NCBI GenBank assembly: GCA_963730315.1 | Contig: CAVSRD010000004.1 | Span: 53,646 to 117,645 of the forward strand | DNA from: VRUE01 sp963730315 | GTDB taxonomy: Bacteria; Actinomycetota; Thermoleophilia; Solirubrobacterales; 70-9 | DNA length: 64,000 nt | Direction: 5' to 3' | Shown here: positions 9,770 through 21,128 of the stretch, in pieces | How the letters are laid out: each line of letters opens with the position of its first letter | Numbering within the stretch: the first letter of the stretch is position 1 | Notes under the pieces: model-generated | What the model was told of the DNA's origin: nothing | Databases searched by the model: none | The model's input: the letters and a program-made list of their open reading frames with translations, nothing else | Position numbers and translations under genes: made by a program

Positions 9770-10561
9770 ATGACTACGAAGCTCATGGGCGTGGTCAACG
9801 TGACGCCGGATTCGTTCTCGGACGGCGGCTTGTACCTCGATGCGGACGCGGCGATCCGGCATGGAAAAAGGCTGGCGCGGGATGGGGCGGCGATCCTCGA
9901 TGTGGGCGGCGAGTCGACGAGGCCGGGGGCGGAGGAAGTGAGCGCCGCGGAGGAGGTGGCACGGGTCGTCCCGGTGGTAGTGGGGCTGGCCGGGACCGCG
10001 ACCGTCTCCATCGATACGTCGAAGTGTGCGGTGGCCGAGGCGGCGCTGGATGCCGGGGCCTCGATCGTCAACGACGTCACCGCGATGCGGGGAGACCCGG
10101 AGATCGGGGCGCTCTGCGGCGAGCGTGGCGCGGGGCTGGTGCTGATGCACATGCAGGGCACGCCGCGGACGATGCAAGAGAGCCCCACCTACGCGGACGT
10201 GGCCGACGAGGTGAAGGCGTTCCTCGCGGAGCGGCTGCATGCGGCGGTAGCGGCGGGAGTCGCCGAGAAGCGGATCTGGCTCGACCCCGGGATCGGCTTC
10301 GGGAAGACGCTCGAGCACAACCTCGAGCTGCTGAGGCGGCTCGGCGAGCTGCGCGAGCTGGGCCGGCCGCTGGTCGTCGGCACCTCGCGCAAGAGCTTCA
10401 TCGGCAAGGTCGACGGCTCAGAGGTCGGCGAGCGGCTCGGCGGCACGATCGCCTCGACCGTCCTCGCCGCCGCCGAGGGCGCCGAGGTGCTGCGCGTCCA
10501 CGACGTCGCCGAGGCCGCTCAGGCCGTCAGGGTCGCCGAGGCGATCCTCGACGGCACCTGA
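9770..10561 (+). CDS. folP: Dihydropteroate synthase
   Basis: FolP condenses p-aminobenzoate with hydroxymethyl-dihydropterin diphosphate to form dihydropteroate, and is the sulfonamide target. Both signatures are present: GVVNVTPDSFSDGG (residues about 7-20) and LDVGGESTRPG (about 44-54). WLDPGIGFGKT and VGTSRKSFIG follow, giving a complete TIM barrel of 263 residues. It starts the folate block; folB and folK lie beyond one gene on the opposite strand. The two-base gap to that convergent gene leaves no room for a terminator. Confidence 0.95.
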   Translation: MTTKLMGVVNVTPDSFSDGGLYLDADAAIRHGKRLARDGAAILDVGGESTRPGAEEVSAAEEVARVVPVVVGLAGTATVSIDTSKCAVAEAALDAGASIVNDVTAMRGDPEIGALCGERGAGLVLMHMQGTPRTMQESPTYADVADEVKAFLAERLHAAVAAGVAEKRIWLDPGIGFGKTLEHNLELLRRLGELRELGRPLVVGTSRKSFIGKVDGSEVGERLGGTIASTVLAAAEGAEVLRVHDVAEAAQAVRVAEAILDGT

Positions 10562-10562
10562 G

Positions 10563-11273
10563 TCAGTCCTTCAGCTCGATCCAGGTCGCGCGGGCATCGG
10601 CGAGGAGCTCACCCTCGCCGGAGAAGATCGCCGAGCCGGCGTGGAACTTGCGGCCATCGAGGTCGACTGGCCATCCGATCGCCACGCAGGTCATCCCCAC
10701 CTCGATCCTTCCGTGGACGCGAACGGCGAGGCGCCCGAGCACGCTCGTCCCCAGCTCCGGCACGAGCAGGCCCGAAAGGCCGCTCGGGCAGTCGAGCGCC
10801 GCCCAGACGATCTCACGGGCGACCTCGTCGCCCTTGGCCGGAACGGAGGGTTCGACCCGCCACGGCGCAGCGACCAGGTCGCTCCCCACGGGCCCGCAGA
10901 CGATGCCGAGACCGTCGCCCTGCTCCCGCTCGGGGCCACAGACGAAGCAGCCGGGGAACGGATGAGCCCCGTGAAGCGGAGATCCCCGCCGAGCCACCTC
11001 GGCCTGCTCGACGCTGATCGGTTCGGGGATATTCAGCTCGAAGTCGTCGATCGTCTTCGCCTCGGCGATCACCGCGTCGCCGTCGCGCAGCACCGCGGCG
11101 CGGCCGCCGACTTCCTCGGCAACCAGCGGTCGCTCGAGCGGCGGCGGCACGCGCAGCGTCACCTCGGCCAGACCAGGTTCGAGGAGGCGCGCGATGAGCC
11201 CGCAGGAGTAGCCGCCGTTGCCGCTGTCCGCCGGCCCGCGGAAGCGACGATCGATCGTCATCTCCTCGGACAC
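10563..11273 (-). CDS. Hotdog-fold thioesterase-like protein, unknown substrate
   Basis: A 236-residue soluble protein that looks like two hotdog modules. The first covers the N-terminal half (SGNGGYSCGLIARLL, ELNIPEPISVEQ), and the second follows HPFPGCFVCGPEREQGDGL. The paired cysteines of GCFVCG are conspicuous, and the C-terminal strands (AVRVHGRIEVGMTCVAIGW) suit a thioesterase-like fold. The substrate cannot be read from the sequence. The GTG at 11273 gives MSEEMTID; the ATG four codons later is equally possible. It is the only minus-strand gene between the folate genes, so it is probably a later insertion in that block. Confidence 0.6.
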   Translation of the reverse strand: MSEEMTIDRRFRGPADSGNGGYSCGLIARLLEPGLAEVTLRVPPPLERPLVAEEVGGRAAVLRDGDAVIAEAKTIDDFELNIPEPISVEQAEVARRGSPLHGAHPFPGCFVCGPEREQGDGLGIVCGPVGSDLVAAPWRVEPSVPAKGDEVAREIVWAALDCPSGLSGLLVPELGTSVLGRLAVRVHGRIEVGMTCVAIGWPVDLDGRKFHAGSAIFSGEGELLADARATWIELKD

Positions 11274-11312
11274 CCGCCCACGATCTCACAGGGAGCCAAG
11301 GCTGTCATCGGC

Positions 11313-11318
11313 TAGGTT
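11313..11318 (+). promoter_or_regulatory. -10-like hexamer before folB
   Basis: TAGGTT ends 6 nt before the folB GTG at 11325 with no Shine-Dalgarno between, as expected for a leaderless mRNA. Confidence 0.45.
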
Positions 11319-11324
11319 CACGGC

Positions 11325-11753
11325 GTGGACGAACCGACGGACGACGGGATCGAGTCCCGGGTCGAGGTCGATCTGCGCGGCCTCTCGATCTACACCCACC
11401 ACGGGGTCAGCGACGCCGAGCGGGAGATCGGCCAGCGGCTCGAGTTCGACCTCTCCTTCGACGTGCCCGACTGCGACGCCGTGCTCACCGACCGGATCGA
11501 GGACACGGTCGACTACGGCGAGGTCTGCGACATCGTCGCCCTGGCCGCAACCGAGCGCAGCTACCGCACCCTGGAGCGCCTTGCGCAGGTGGTCGGCCAG
11601 CGGCTGATCGAGCGCTACGGCTGCGAGTCGGTGCGGGTGCGCGCCTCGAAGCCCGAGCCGCCGCTGCCGCTGGCGATCCAGGAGGTCGGGGTCGAGGTGA
11701 CCCAGGAACGCGGCGACGACGGGGGGGACGAGGAGAACGGCGAGGGGGCGTGA
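11325..11753 (+). CDS. folB: Dihydroneopterin aldolase
   Basis: FolB cleaves dihydroneopterin to hydroxymethyl-dihydropterin and glycolaldehyde in folate synthesis. The 142-residue protein has the family core DLRGLSIYTHHGVSDAEREIGQRLEFDL, the VDYGEVCDIV segment, and VRVRASKPEPPLP near the end. A 19-residue acidic tail (GDDGGDEENGEG) extends past the usual C-terminus. The GTG start at 11325 is preceded by TAGGTT at 11313. Its stop overlaps the GTG start of folK by four bases (GTGA), so translation of the two is likely coupled. Confidence 0.9.
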   Translation: MDEPTDDGIESRVEVDLRGLSIYTHHGVSDAEREIGQRLEFDLSFDVPDCDAVLTDRIEDTVDYGEVCDIVALAATERSYRTLERLAQVVGQRLIERYGCESVRVRASKPEPPLPLAIQEVGVEVTQERGDDGGDEENGEGA

Positions 11754-12244
11754 GGACCGGCTACCTCGGACTTGGCTCCAACGTCGGGGATCGGGCCGCG
11801 CACCTGCGGGCGGCGATCGAGCTGCTCGGCGAGCGGGCGGTGGTGGTCGAGGCGGTTTCCTCCGCCTACGAGACCGAGCCGGTCGGCGAGCTGCTCGATC
11901 AGGCCGACTTCCTCAACGCGGCGATCCGCGTCCGCACCGAGTTGGGGCCGGAGGCGCTGCTCGACGTCTGCAAGCAGGTCGAGGCGACGCGCGGCCGTGT
12001 CCCCGATGCCCCCCGCCACAGCCCCCGCCCGCTCGACGTCGACCTGCTGCTGCTCGGCGACCTGGAGCTCTCCACCGAACGCCTCACCCTGCCCCATCCG
12101 GAGGTCACCAGGCGCCGCTTCGTCCTCGCTCCGCTGCTCGAGCTCGACCCCGATCTCGCCCTGCCCGATGGCACGCGGCTCACCCAAGCTCTCGCATCCC
12201 TCGGCGCGGGCCAGGGGGTCAAGCTGTCGGGCCCGCTTGTTTAG
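11750..12244 (+). CDS. folK: 2-amino-4-hydroxy-6-hydroxymethyldihydropteridine diphosphokinase
   Basis: FolK transfers diphosphate from ATP to hydroxymethyl-dihydropterin, making the substrate of FolP. The N-terminal TGYLGLGSNVGDRAAHL and the kinase signature RPLDVDLLLLGD (about 92-103) are both intact, followed by LPHPEVTRRRFVLAPLLEL. The length of 164 residues is typical. It begins at GTG 11750, overlapping the folB stop. It converges on the glutathione S-transferase-like gene 3 bases away. Confidence 0.94.
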   Translation: MRTGYLGLGSNVGDRAAHLRAAIELLGERAVVVEAVSSAYETEPVGELLDQADFLNAAIRVRTELGPEALLDVCKQVEATRGRVPDAPRHSPRPLDVDLLLLGDLELSTERLTLPHPEVTRRRFVLAPLLELDPDLALPDGTRLTQALASLGAGQGVKLSGPLV

Positions 12245-12247
12245 GGC

Positions 12248-13003
12248 CTACGCGGAGGCGGTGGCGCTGCGCAGCGGCTGTAGCCAGGCGGGCGGCAGGA
12301 TCGGCGGGAAGTCGCCGGCGATCTCGGGCCGAACGCGCTCGACCAGCCGTCCCGCGGGCCGTTCCTCGATAAACGGGCGAAGGTCCTGGAGGGTCATCGC
12401 GAGGCGCAGGCTGGGGGCGATCTGGAAGTCGGCGGCGTTCAGCTCCTCGCCGCCGATCGTGCCGGCGGCGATCAGGTCGTCGACTTGCTGCAGGAGGCCG
12501 CCGAGCGCGGCCAGCGCGGCACGCACGTTCTCGTCGGTCGCCGCGTTGATCCGCTTCTCCAAGGCGATGATCGGGCCCGCGGTGCGGACGGCCAAGCCGA
12601 TCGGGATCCCCAGCCGGGCGCCCTCCGAGTAGCTGCGCAGCGGCGCGGAATCCTGCTGGAAAGCCCACCAGATGATCTGGCGGATCGGGTGCTGTAGCTC
12701 CTCCTCTCCGAAGCGCTCGGCCTTCTCCACCGCCGCGCGGGTCTCCGGATCTGCCGGAAACAGCGGCGGCTCGGGGCGCAGTCGCTCCAGCTCGCGGGCG
12801 ATCTCCCGCGATCCCTGAACGCGCCGCCCGTCGACCTTCAATGCCGGCACCGTCGGGCCTGGAAAGCGGAGGGCCCGCACGACGACCCGCGAGATCGCCG
12901 GGAAGAGGTCCGTGCGCTCGAAGGCGATGCCCTTGTGCTCGAGCATCAACTGCGCCGCAACCCCGGGATGGGAGCCCGGGATCGTGTAGAGCCGGACGTT
13001 CAT
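12248..13003 (-). CDS. Glutathione S-transferase-like protein
   Basis: A 251-residue soluble protein. The N-terminal 75 residues form a thioredoxin-like domain (MNVRLYTIPGSHPGVAAQLML; PTVPALKVDGRRVQGSREIARELE) with the cis-Pro VPA and the SRE segment that binds the gamma-glutamyl group in GSTs. The rest is all-helical. There is no CxxC, and the usual N-terminal Ser/Cys/Tyr nucleophile is not clear. Most actinobacteria lack glutathione, so the thiol, if any, may be different; that is inference. ATG 13003 begins the thioredoxin fold directly and is preceded by a TAGGAT hexamer. Confidence 0.7.
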   Translation of the reverse strand: MNVRLYTIPGSHPGVAAQLMLEHKGIAFERTDLFPAISRVVVRALRFPGPTVPALKVDGRRVQGSREIARELERLRPEPPLFPADPETRAAVEKAERFGEEELQHPIRQIIWWAFQQDSAPLRSYSEGARLGIPIGLAVRTAGPIIALEKRINAATDENVRAALAALGGLLQQVDDLIAAGTIGGEELNAADFQIAPSLRLAMTLQDLRPFIEERPAGRLVERVRPEIAGDFPPILPPAWLQPLRSATASA

Positions 13004-13013
13004 CGGAAGGAAG

Positions 13014-13019
13014 ATCCTA
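13014..13019 (-). promoter_or_regulatory. -10-like hexamer before the GST-like gene
   Basis: On the minus strand TAGGAT ends 10 nt before the ATG at 13003, with no purine-rich ribosome site between. Confidence 0.4.
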
Positions 13020-13060
13020 TGCGGATCCCGTCTTCCGCGCTCTGCGTGACCGATTGCGAC

Positions 13061-13066
13061 GATAAT
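13061..13066 (+). promoter_or_regulatory. -10-like hexamer before coaX
   Basis: GATAAT ends 6 nt before the coaX GTG at 13073. It is one of the best matches to TATAAT in the window, and no ribosome-binding site is present. Confidence 0.45.
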
Positions 13067-13072
13067 CGCGCC

Positions 13073-13834
13073 GTGCTTCTCGCGGTCGACGTCGGCAACA
13101 CCCAGACCCACCTCGGCGCCTTCGACGGCGAGCGCCTGGTCGAGCACTGGCGTTTCCAGACCCGCGCCGGGGCGACCGGCGACGAGCTGGCGGAGCGGAT
13201 CGGGGGCATGCTGGGGCTCAGCGGGATGGGCTTTGCCGACCTCGACGCCGTCTGCGTCTCCTCGGTGGTGCCGCCGCTCGGCGCCCAGTACGAGCAGCTG
13301 ACCGAGCGCTACATGAGCGCCACCTGCCTGGCGGTCGCGCCCGGGGTGAAGACGGGGATGGCGATCAGGATCGACAACCCGCTCGAGGTCGGTGCCGACC
13401 GCCTCGTCAACTCGGTCGCCGCCTACGAGCGCTTCGGCGGCGCCTGTGTCGTCGTCGACTTCGGCACCGGGATCAACTTCGACGCGGTTTCCGAGTCGGG
13501 CGAATACCTGGGTGGGGCGATCGCGCCGGGTCTGGAGATCTCGCTCACCGCCCTGGTCGAGCGGGCGGCGCGCATCCCGCGGATCGACCTCGAGGAGCCG
13601 GAGCGGGCGATCGGCCGCTCCAGTCGGGCCGCGATCCAGTCGGGCGTGGTCTTCGGCTTCGCCGGCCTGATCGACGGCGTCGTGCGTCGCATCGAGGACG
13701 AACTGGGAGAGGTCAGCGTGGTCGCCACCGGCGGGCTCGCCGCGTCGATCGTCCCCTTCACCGAGACGATCGACGAGGTCGACGAGATGCTGACGCTCAA
13801 GGGTCTACGGTTGATCCATGAGCGCAACGCATGA
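13073..13834 (+). CDS. coaX: Type III pantothenate kinase
   Basis: CoaX phosphorylates pantothenate in the first step of coenzyme A synthesis. The 253 residues show the ASKHA-fold phosphate loop DVGNTQTHLG at the N-terminus, GADRLVNSVAAY in the middle, and DFGTGINFDAVSESGEYLGGAI just after it. The C-terminal TGGLAASIVPF also matches. GTG 13073 was chosen because it places DVGNT at residue 5, as in the family, and follows GATAAT; the frame is open further upstream but overlaps the divergent gene. The last 17 bases overlap dus. Confidence 0.92.
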   Translation: MLLAVDVGNTQTHLGAFDGERLVEHWRFQTRAGATGDELAERIGGMLGLSGMGFADLDAVCVSSVVPPLGAQYEQLTERYMSATCLAVAPGVKTGMAIRIDNPLEVGADRLVNSVAAYERFGGACVVVDFGTGINFDAVSESGEYLGGAIAPGLEISLTALVERAARIPRIDLEEPERAIGRSSRAAIQSGVVFGFAGLIDGVVRRIEDELGEVSVVATGGLAASIVPFTETIDEVDEMLTLKGLRLIHERNA

Positions 13835-14810
13835 GCTGACCGAGCCCTTCGAGATCGGTGGGGTGCGAATCGCCAACCGCGTCCTGCTGGCGCCGCTGGC
13901 CGGGATCGGCAACTGGTTCGTCCGCCTGCAGGCGAAGCGGCACGGGGCGGGGCTGGCCGTCTCGGAGATGATCTCCAGCTTCGGCCTGCACCACCGCAAC
14001 GAGCGCACCCTTCGCGAGCTGATGCGGATCCATCCCGACGAGCATCCTGTCTCGGTGCAGCTCTTCGGGCACGACCCCGAGGTGATGCGCTCCGGCGCGG
14101 CGATTGCCGCCGAGGCGGGGGCCGACCTGATCGACATCAACATGGGCTGCCCGGTCCGCAAGGTGCGCAAGACCGGCGCCGGGGTCGAGCTGCTCGCCGA
14201 CCAGGATCTGGCGCTGGCGCTGCTGCGCGGCGCCCGCGAGGGCAGCGGCCTGCCGGTCACGGTGAAGCTGCGCTCGGGTTTGCGGCCCGGCGACCGCTCG
14301 GGCTTCGAGCTCGCCGTCCGCCTCGCCGGGGAGGGCGGCGCGGCGGCGATCGGCTTCCACCCGCGGCCCGCGACGACCAAGCACAAGGGCAGCCCCGACT
14401 ACGCCCTCGTCCGCGAGCTGGTCGGGCGGCTCGACGTGCCGGTGATCGTCTCGGGCGGGCTCGACAGCGCCGAGGCTGCCCGGCGCGCCTTCCGCGAGTC
14501 GGGCGCCGACGCGGTGATGATCGCCCGGGGCGCACTCGGCAACCCGTGGCTGTTCGAGGAGCTGACCGGTCGCCGCGCCGCCCCGCCTCCCCGCGAGGAG
14601 GTCGTCGCAGAGCTGCTCTGGACGATCGACCGCGCCGAGGAGCATCTCGGTCCCGAGCGAGCGGCGCGCTACCTGCGCAAGTTCTATCCCTGGTACGTCG
14701 ACTTGCTCGGTGCCCCCGGCGAGGTCGCCGAGGAGCTGCAGCGCAGCGCCGACCTGCCCCGGGCCAGGCGGTTGATTGCCGCGCTCGCCGCGCCGCAGCC
14801 GGTTGCCTGA
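13818..14810 (+). CDS. dus: tRNA-dihydrouridine synthase
   Basis: An FMN enzyme that reduces uridine to dihydrouridine in tRNA D-loops. Of 330 residues, the first 240 form a TIM barrel with LAPLAGIGNWFVR, the active-site INMGCPVRKVRKTGAG and FHPRPATTKHKGSPDY. RGALGNPWLFEEL precedes the helical RNA-binding C-terminus. It corresponds by position to the dusB gene next to lysS in Bacillus. The start overlaps the end of coaX in a different frame, so the two are likely translated from one message. Confidence 0.92.
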   Translation: MSATHELTEPFEIGGVRIANRVLLAPLAGIGNWFVRLQAKRHGAGLAVSEMISSFGLHHRNERTLRELMRIHPDEHPVSVQLFGHDPEVMRSGAAIAAEAGADLIDINMGCPVRKVRKTGAGVELLADQDLALALLRGAREGSGLPVTVKLRSGLRPGDRSGFELAVRLAGEGGAAAIGFHPRPATTKHKGSPDYALVRELVGRLDVPVIVSGGLDSAEAARRAFRESGADAVMIARGALGNPWLFEELTGRRAAPPPREEVVAELLWTIDRAEEHLGPERAARYLRKFYPWYVDLLGAPGEVAEELQRSADLPRARRLIAALAAPQPVA

Positions 14811-14861
14811 GTCCTGCGGCGATGCCCGGAAAAAGCCTGAGTGCCCGTCACCGCCCCTCGC

Positions 14862-14867
14862 TATAAT
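14862..14867 (+). promoter_or_regulatory. TATAAT promoter element upstream of greA
   Basis: A perfect TATAAT stands 111 nt before the greA GTG, which implies a leader of about 105 nt. No convincing -35 box is seen. The leader contains a run of seven T (about 14920-14926) after a GC-rich stretch, possibly an attenuator. Confidence 0.5.
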
Positions 14868-14978
14868 CCCGCGACCTCAGGCCCAGGTGCGGCGTGCGCA
14901 AGCCGTCGCATCCGGGCGTTTTTTTCGATCTGGGAGCGCTGCTCCCCACCGTCCAGCAAGCAAAGCGAGGTCAGCAAA

Positions 14979-15458
14979 GTGACTCGGGAGGCCGTAATCA
15001 CCCCGGAAGGGCTCGAGAAGCTCAAAGAGGAAATCGAGTACCTCACTACCGCCAAGCGGCGCGAGGTGGCCGAACGGATCAAGGAGGCGCGCGAGTTCGG
15101 CGACATCTCCGAGAACGCCGAGTACGACGACGCCAAGAACGAGCAGGCGCTGCTCGAGCAGCGGATCGCCCAGCTCGAGGAGCGGCTGCGGCGCGCGACC
15201 GTGATCGACGAGAAGGACGTCGACACCGACCAGGTCAGCGTCGGCTCGGTCGTCCACGTCAAAGACCAGAAGAGCGGCGACTCGCAGAAGTTCCAGATCG
15301 TCGGCTCGACGGAGGCCGACCCGCTCGAGCAGAAGCTCTCCAACGAGTCGCCGATCGGCAAAGCGCTGCTTGGCCACAAGCGCAACGACATCGTCACGGT
15401 CGACGTGCCGCGCGGGCCGAAGAAGAAACTGAAAATCACGAAAATCGAGAGCGCGTAG
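14979..15458 (+). CDS. greA: Transcription elongation factor GreA
   Basis: GreA enters the secondary channel of RNA polymerase and stimulates cleavage of backtracked RNA. The 159-residue protein has an N-terminal antiparallel coiled coil (ITPEGLEKLKEEIEYL, then FGDISENAEYDDAKNEQALLEQRI with the acidic tip residues) and a C-terminal FKBP-like domain ending in GPKKKLKITKIE. GTG 14979 is preceded by GCGAGG eight bases upstream and gives the usual N-terminus. The frame stays open upstream but that part lies in the leader. Confidence 0.94.
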   Translation: MTREAVITPEGLEKLKEEIEYLTTAKRREVAERIKEAREFGDISENAEYDDAKNEQALLEQRIAQLEERLRRATVIDEKDVDTDQVSVGSVVHVKDQKSGDSQKFQIVGSTEADPLEQKLSNESPIGKALLGHKRNDIVTVDVPRGPKKKLKITKIESA

Positions 15459-15475
15459 GAGCTGTCCCGGCGCTA

Positions 15476-15481
15476 TAGGCT
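15476..15481 (+). promoter_or_regulatory. -10-like hexamer before lysS
   Basis: TAGGCT (within TATAGGCT) ends 7 nt before the lysS ATG at 15489, with no Shine-Dalgarno between. Confidence 0.4.
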
Positions 15482-15488
15482 CGCTTCG

Positions 15489-16973
15489 ATGAGCGAAGAC
15501 CGAGCCGAGGATTCCAAACTCTCAGACCTCCTCCGCGATCGACGGGAGAAGCTCGAGCGCCTCAGGGATGCCGGAATCGATCCGTTCCCGCACGAGTTCG
15601 CAGGACGGGAGGACATCGCCGAGGTGCGGGCCGCCCACGAGGGCCTGGCGCCGGGGGTAGAGACCGAGTCCCGCCACCGGGTGGCGGGACGGATCGTCGC
15701 TCGCCGTGGCCACGGCAAGGCCTGCTTCCTCGACATTCGCGACGGCAGCGGCCAGATCCAGCTGCATGCACGCGAGGACCTGCTCGGCGAGCGCCCCTAC
15801 GAGCTGCTCGTCCAGCTCGACCTGGGCGATCTGATCGGCGTCGAGGGGACGGCGCTGGCCACCCGGCGCGGGGGGGAGCTTTCGCTGGCGATCGACCGCT
15901 GGCGCCTGCTGGCCAAGAGCCTGCGGCCGCCGCCCGGCAAGTTCCACGGTCTCGAGGACGTCGAGACCCGTTACCGACAGCGCGAGCTGGACCTGCTCGC
16001 CAACGAGGAGAGCCGCCGGATCTTCGCGGTCCGCGCCCAGATGATCTCCGAGGTGCGCCGCCAGCTCGACGAATGGGGGTTCGTGGAGGTCGAGACGCCG
16101 GTGCTGCAGCCTCTCTACGGCGGCGCCCTGGCGCGCCCCTTCGTCACCCACCACAACGCGCTCGACCGCGACTTCTACCTGCGGATCGCCACCGAGCTGT
16201 ACCTGAAGCGACTTGTGGTGGGGGGCGTCGACCGCGTCTACGAGATGGGCAAGGACTTTCGCAACGAGGGCGTCTCCCACAAGCACAACCCCGAGTTCAC
16301 GATGCTCGAGTGGTACGAGGCCTACGTCGATTACGAGAAGACCGCCCATGACCTGGAGCTGCTGGTGGCCGAGGTGGCGGAGCGGGTGCTGGGGACGACG
16401 AGGGTCGAGCGGGCAGGCGTGGAGATCGACCTGGCGCCCCCTTGGAGGCGGATGACGTTGCGCGAGGCGATCCGGGAGCGGACCGGCGTCGACATCGCCG
16501 AGCACCCCACCCGCGAGGCGCTCGCCGCGGCAATGGAAGCCGAGCCGGACCCGGCCGAGGGCTGGGGCAAGCTGGTCGACGGCCTGCTCTCAAGGTCGGT
16601 CGAGCCGGAGCTGGTCCAACCGACGTTCGTGGTCGACTACCCGGTCGAGCTGTCGCCGTTCGCGAAGACGCACCGCAGCGAGCCGGGCCTGGTCGAGCGC
16701 TGGGAGGCCTTCGTCGGCGGGATCGAGATCGCCAACTCGTTCAGCGAGCTGAACGACCCCGACGAGCAGCGCCGCCGCTTCGAGCAGCAGGCTGCCGAGC
16801 TGGCCCGCGGCGACGAGGAGGCGCAGCCTTACGACGAGGCGTTCGTCGAGGCGCTCGAGCACGGGATGCCGCCGACCGGCGGCGTCGGGCTGGGCATCGA
16901 CCGGCTCGCGATGGTCTTCACCGGGGCCAGCAGCCTGCGCGAGGTCGTCCTCTTTCCGGCGATGCGCTCCTGA
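15489..16973 (+). CDS. lysS: Lysyl-tRNA synthetase, class II
   Basis: LysS charges tRNA-Lys. The 494 residues comprise an OB-fold anticodon-binding domain (about 60-165, VAGRIVARRGHGKACFLDIRD) and a class II catalytic core. Motif 1 includes FVEVETPVLQPLYGGALARPF, motif 2 YEMGKDFRNEGVSHKHNPEFTMLEWY, and motif 3 GVGLGIDRLAMVFTG. The length is normal. Only 30 nt separate it from greA; clpC lies 175 nt downstream. Confidence 0.96.
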   Translation: MSEDRAEDSKLSDLLRDRREKLERLRDAGIDPFPHEFAGREDIAEVRAAHEGLAPGVETESRHRVAGRIVARRGHGKACFLDIRDGSGQIQLHAREDLLGERPYELLVQLDLGDLIGVEGTALATRRGGELSLAIDRWRLLAKSLRPPPGKFHGLEDVETRYRQRELDLLANEESRRIFAVRAQMISEVRRQLDEWGFVEVETPVLQPLYGGALARPFVTHHNALDRDFYLRIATELYLKRLVVGGVDRVYEMGKDFRNEGVSHKHNPEFTMLEWYEAYVDYEKTAHDLELLVAEVAERVLGTTRVERAGVEIDLAPPWRRMTLREAIRERTGVDIAEHPTREALAAAMEAEPDPAEGWGKLVDGLLSRSVEPELVQPTFVVDYPVELSPFAKTHRSEPGLVERWEAFVGGIEIANSFSELNDPDEQRRRFEQQAAELARGDEEAQPYDEAFVEALEHGMPPTGGVGLGIDRLAMVFTGASSLREVVLFPAMRS

Positions 16974-17148
16974 GGGCCCCCGAACGAGGCCCGAAAAGCC
17001 GCTACCAGCGGAAATCGGGGTACCGGGGCCGGGGCGGCGCGCTCGGTATCGTGTGTAGGGCACATGGGCGCCTCCCGATACCCGAAGGGCGTCTGCGGTA
17101 CTTCCGACCACCAACTGCGTTGACCAAGTGAGAGGTTGAGGAAGCCCT

Positions 17149-19747
<2,599 letters not shown>

Positions 19748-19763
19748 GCCCTCGACCGAGCGC

Positions 19764-21005
19764 ATGCGCGAGCCCGGACGCAGCGCGATCGGCACCTGGA
19801 GCGGCGGCCGCTTCCTGCGCTTCGGCGAGGCGATCGACGAGCAGCGGCTGGAGGCGCTGCTGCGCCCCGGCGAGGGAATCGACACCGTGCTCAGCGCCGA
19901 CGTCTACGGGCAGGGCGAGGCCGACCGGATGCTCGGCTGCGCGCTGGGCGGTGTGCCGCGCGACGACTACTGCCTGGTCGGCGCGGTCGGCCACGACTTC
20001 TACGCGGGCGAGCGCGACGGGCCGAAGCGGCTTCCCGCGCTTCACCGACCCGCGGCTGCGCGGGCCGGACGAGTACGCCGGACTACCTGCGGATGGCGAC
20101 CGAACGCAGCCTCGAGCGGCTCGGCGCCGAACGCTTCGACCTGCTGCTGCTCCACAATCCCGACCGCATCGGCTACTCGAGCGAGGCGGTCTGGGACGGG
20201 ATGGAGGCGCTGCGCGAGGAGGGGCTGACGGCGCGGATCGGCGTCGCGCCCGGCCCGGCCAACGGCTTCACCCTCGACCTGATCTCCTGCCTCGAGCGCT
20301 TCGGCGAGCGGATCGACTGGGCGATGATCATCCTCAACCCGTTCGAGCCCTGGCCCGGCGAGCTCTGCCTGGACGCGGCGGCGCGCCACGACGTCAGGGT
20401 GATCACCCGGGTGGTCGACTACGGCGGGCTCTTCTGGGGGGACCTGCGGCCCGGTGATGGAGCTGGCGCAGGGCGACCACCGCGCCTTCCGCCCCGACGG
20501 GCTGGATCGAGGCCGGCCTGGAGAAGCTGGAGCGGGTGCTGCCGATCGCCGAGCGGGCTCGGACTCACGCCGATCCAACTCGCCTGCCAGTGGAACCTCG
20601 CCCACCCCGCGGTGGAGTGCGTCGTGCCGACTCTGATCCAGGAGGCCGGACCGAGGGCGACGCACGATCGAGGAGAAGCGGGCGGAGCTTGCCGCGCTGC
20701 CCGCCGAGCTGCAGCTGACCGAGGAGGACGTGGCAGCGATCCGGGCGATCGGCGACAACACCGGCTGCATGGCGCTGAAGGGCGCCAGCCCGGACCACGA
20801 GGGCGAGGAGCGCGCCGACGGCTGGCCGCTCGACGAGGGTCTCGCCGCGGTCGGCGAGCGCTGGGGAATAGATCCCGGCCGCGACCTCGTCGCTGGCCCT
20901 CTAACCCGGTTGATGTCTAGGGTCGCCGCGTGTCGCGGATCGACCAGCGCGGGCGGCCCCGAGCAGATTCACCACCACCTCCATCACCGCCGCTTCCACC
21001 TCTGA
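19764..21005 (+). pseudogene. Aldo/keto reductase, broken by six frameshifts
   Basis: The pieces read as one NADPH-dependent aldo/keto reductase: SAIGTWSGGRFLRFGEAI, TVLSADVYGQGEADRMLG (catalytic Tyr context), ERSLERLGAERFDLLLLHNPD, then GLTPIQLACQWNLAHPAVECVVPTL and AIRAIGDNTGCMALKG. One extra base at each of 20019-20021, 20080-20081, 20459-20460, 20499-20501, 20554-20556 and 20660 accounts for all frame changes. The last 25 residues before the stop at 21005 look less protein-like, so the true end may be earlier. It occupies the place held by radA in the Bacillus order. Confidence 0.75.
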
Positions 21006-21128
21006 CGCGCTTCGGTGCGCAAAAAGCGTGACCCGCGTGACCGATTGGCTTGACAACGTCCATTCCGACCTGTCCACTAGGCATTGGGCAGATCGCATTG
21101 CAGAGCGAAATTTGGCATCCTAGAGAGG

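Noticed and set aside
14895..14930. Intrinsic terminator before greA at the T7 run
   Set aside because: The preceding GC-rich stretch forms only a weak 4-bp CGGC/GCCG stem well upstream of the T run, so I noted it only as a possible attenuator.
17045..17082. GGTATCG/CGATACC inverted repeat upstream of clpC as a heat-shock operator
   Set aside because: It matches neither the CIRCE, HAIR nor CtsR consensus I know and is spaced by 24 bases. I could not support a specific regulator.
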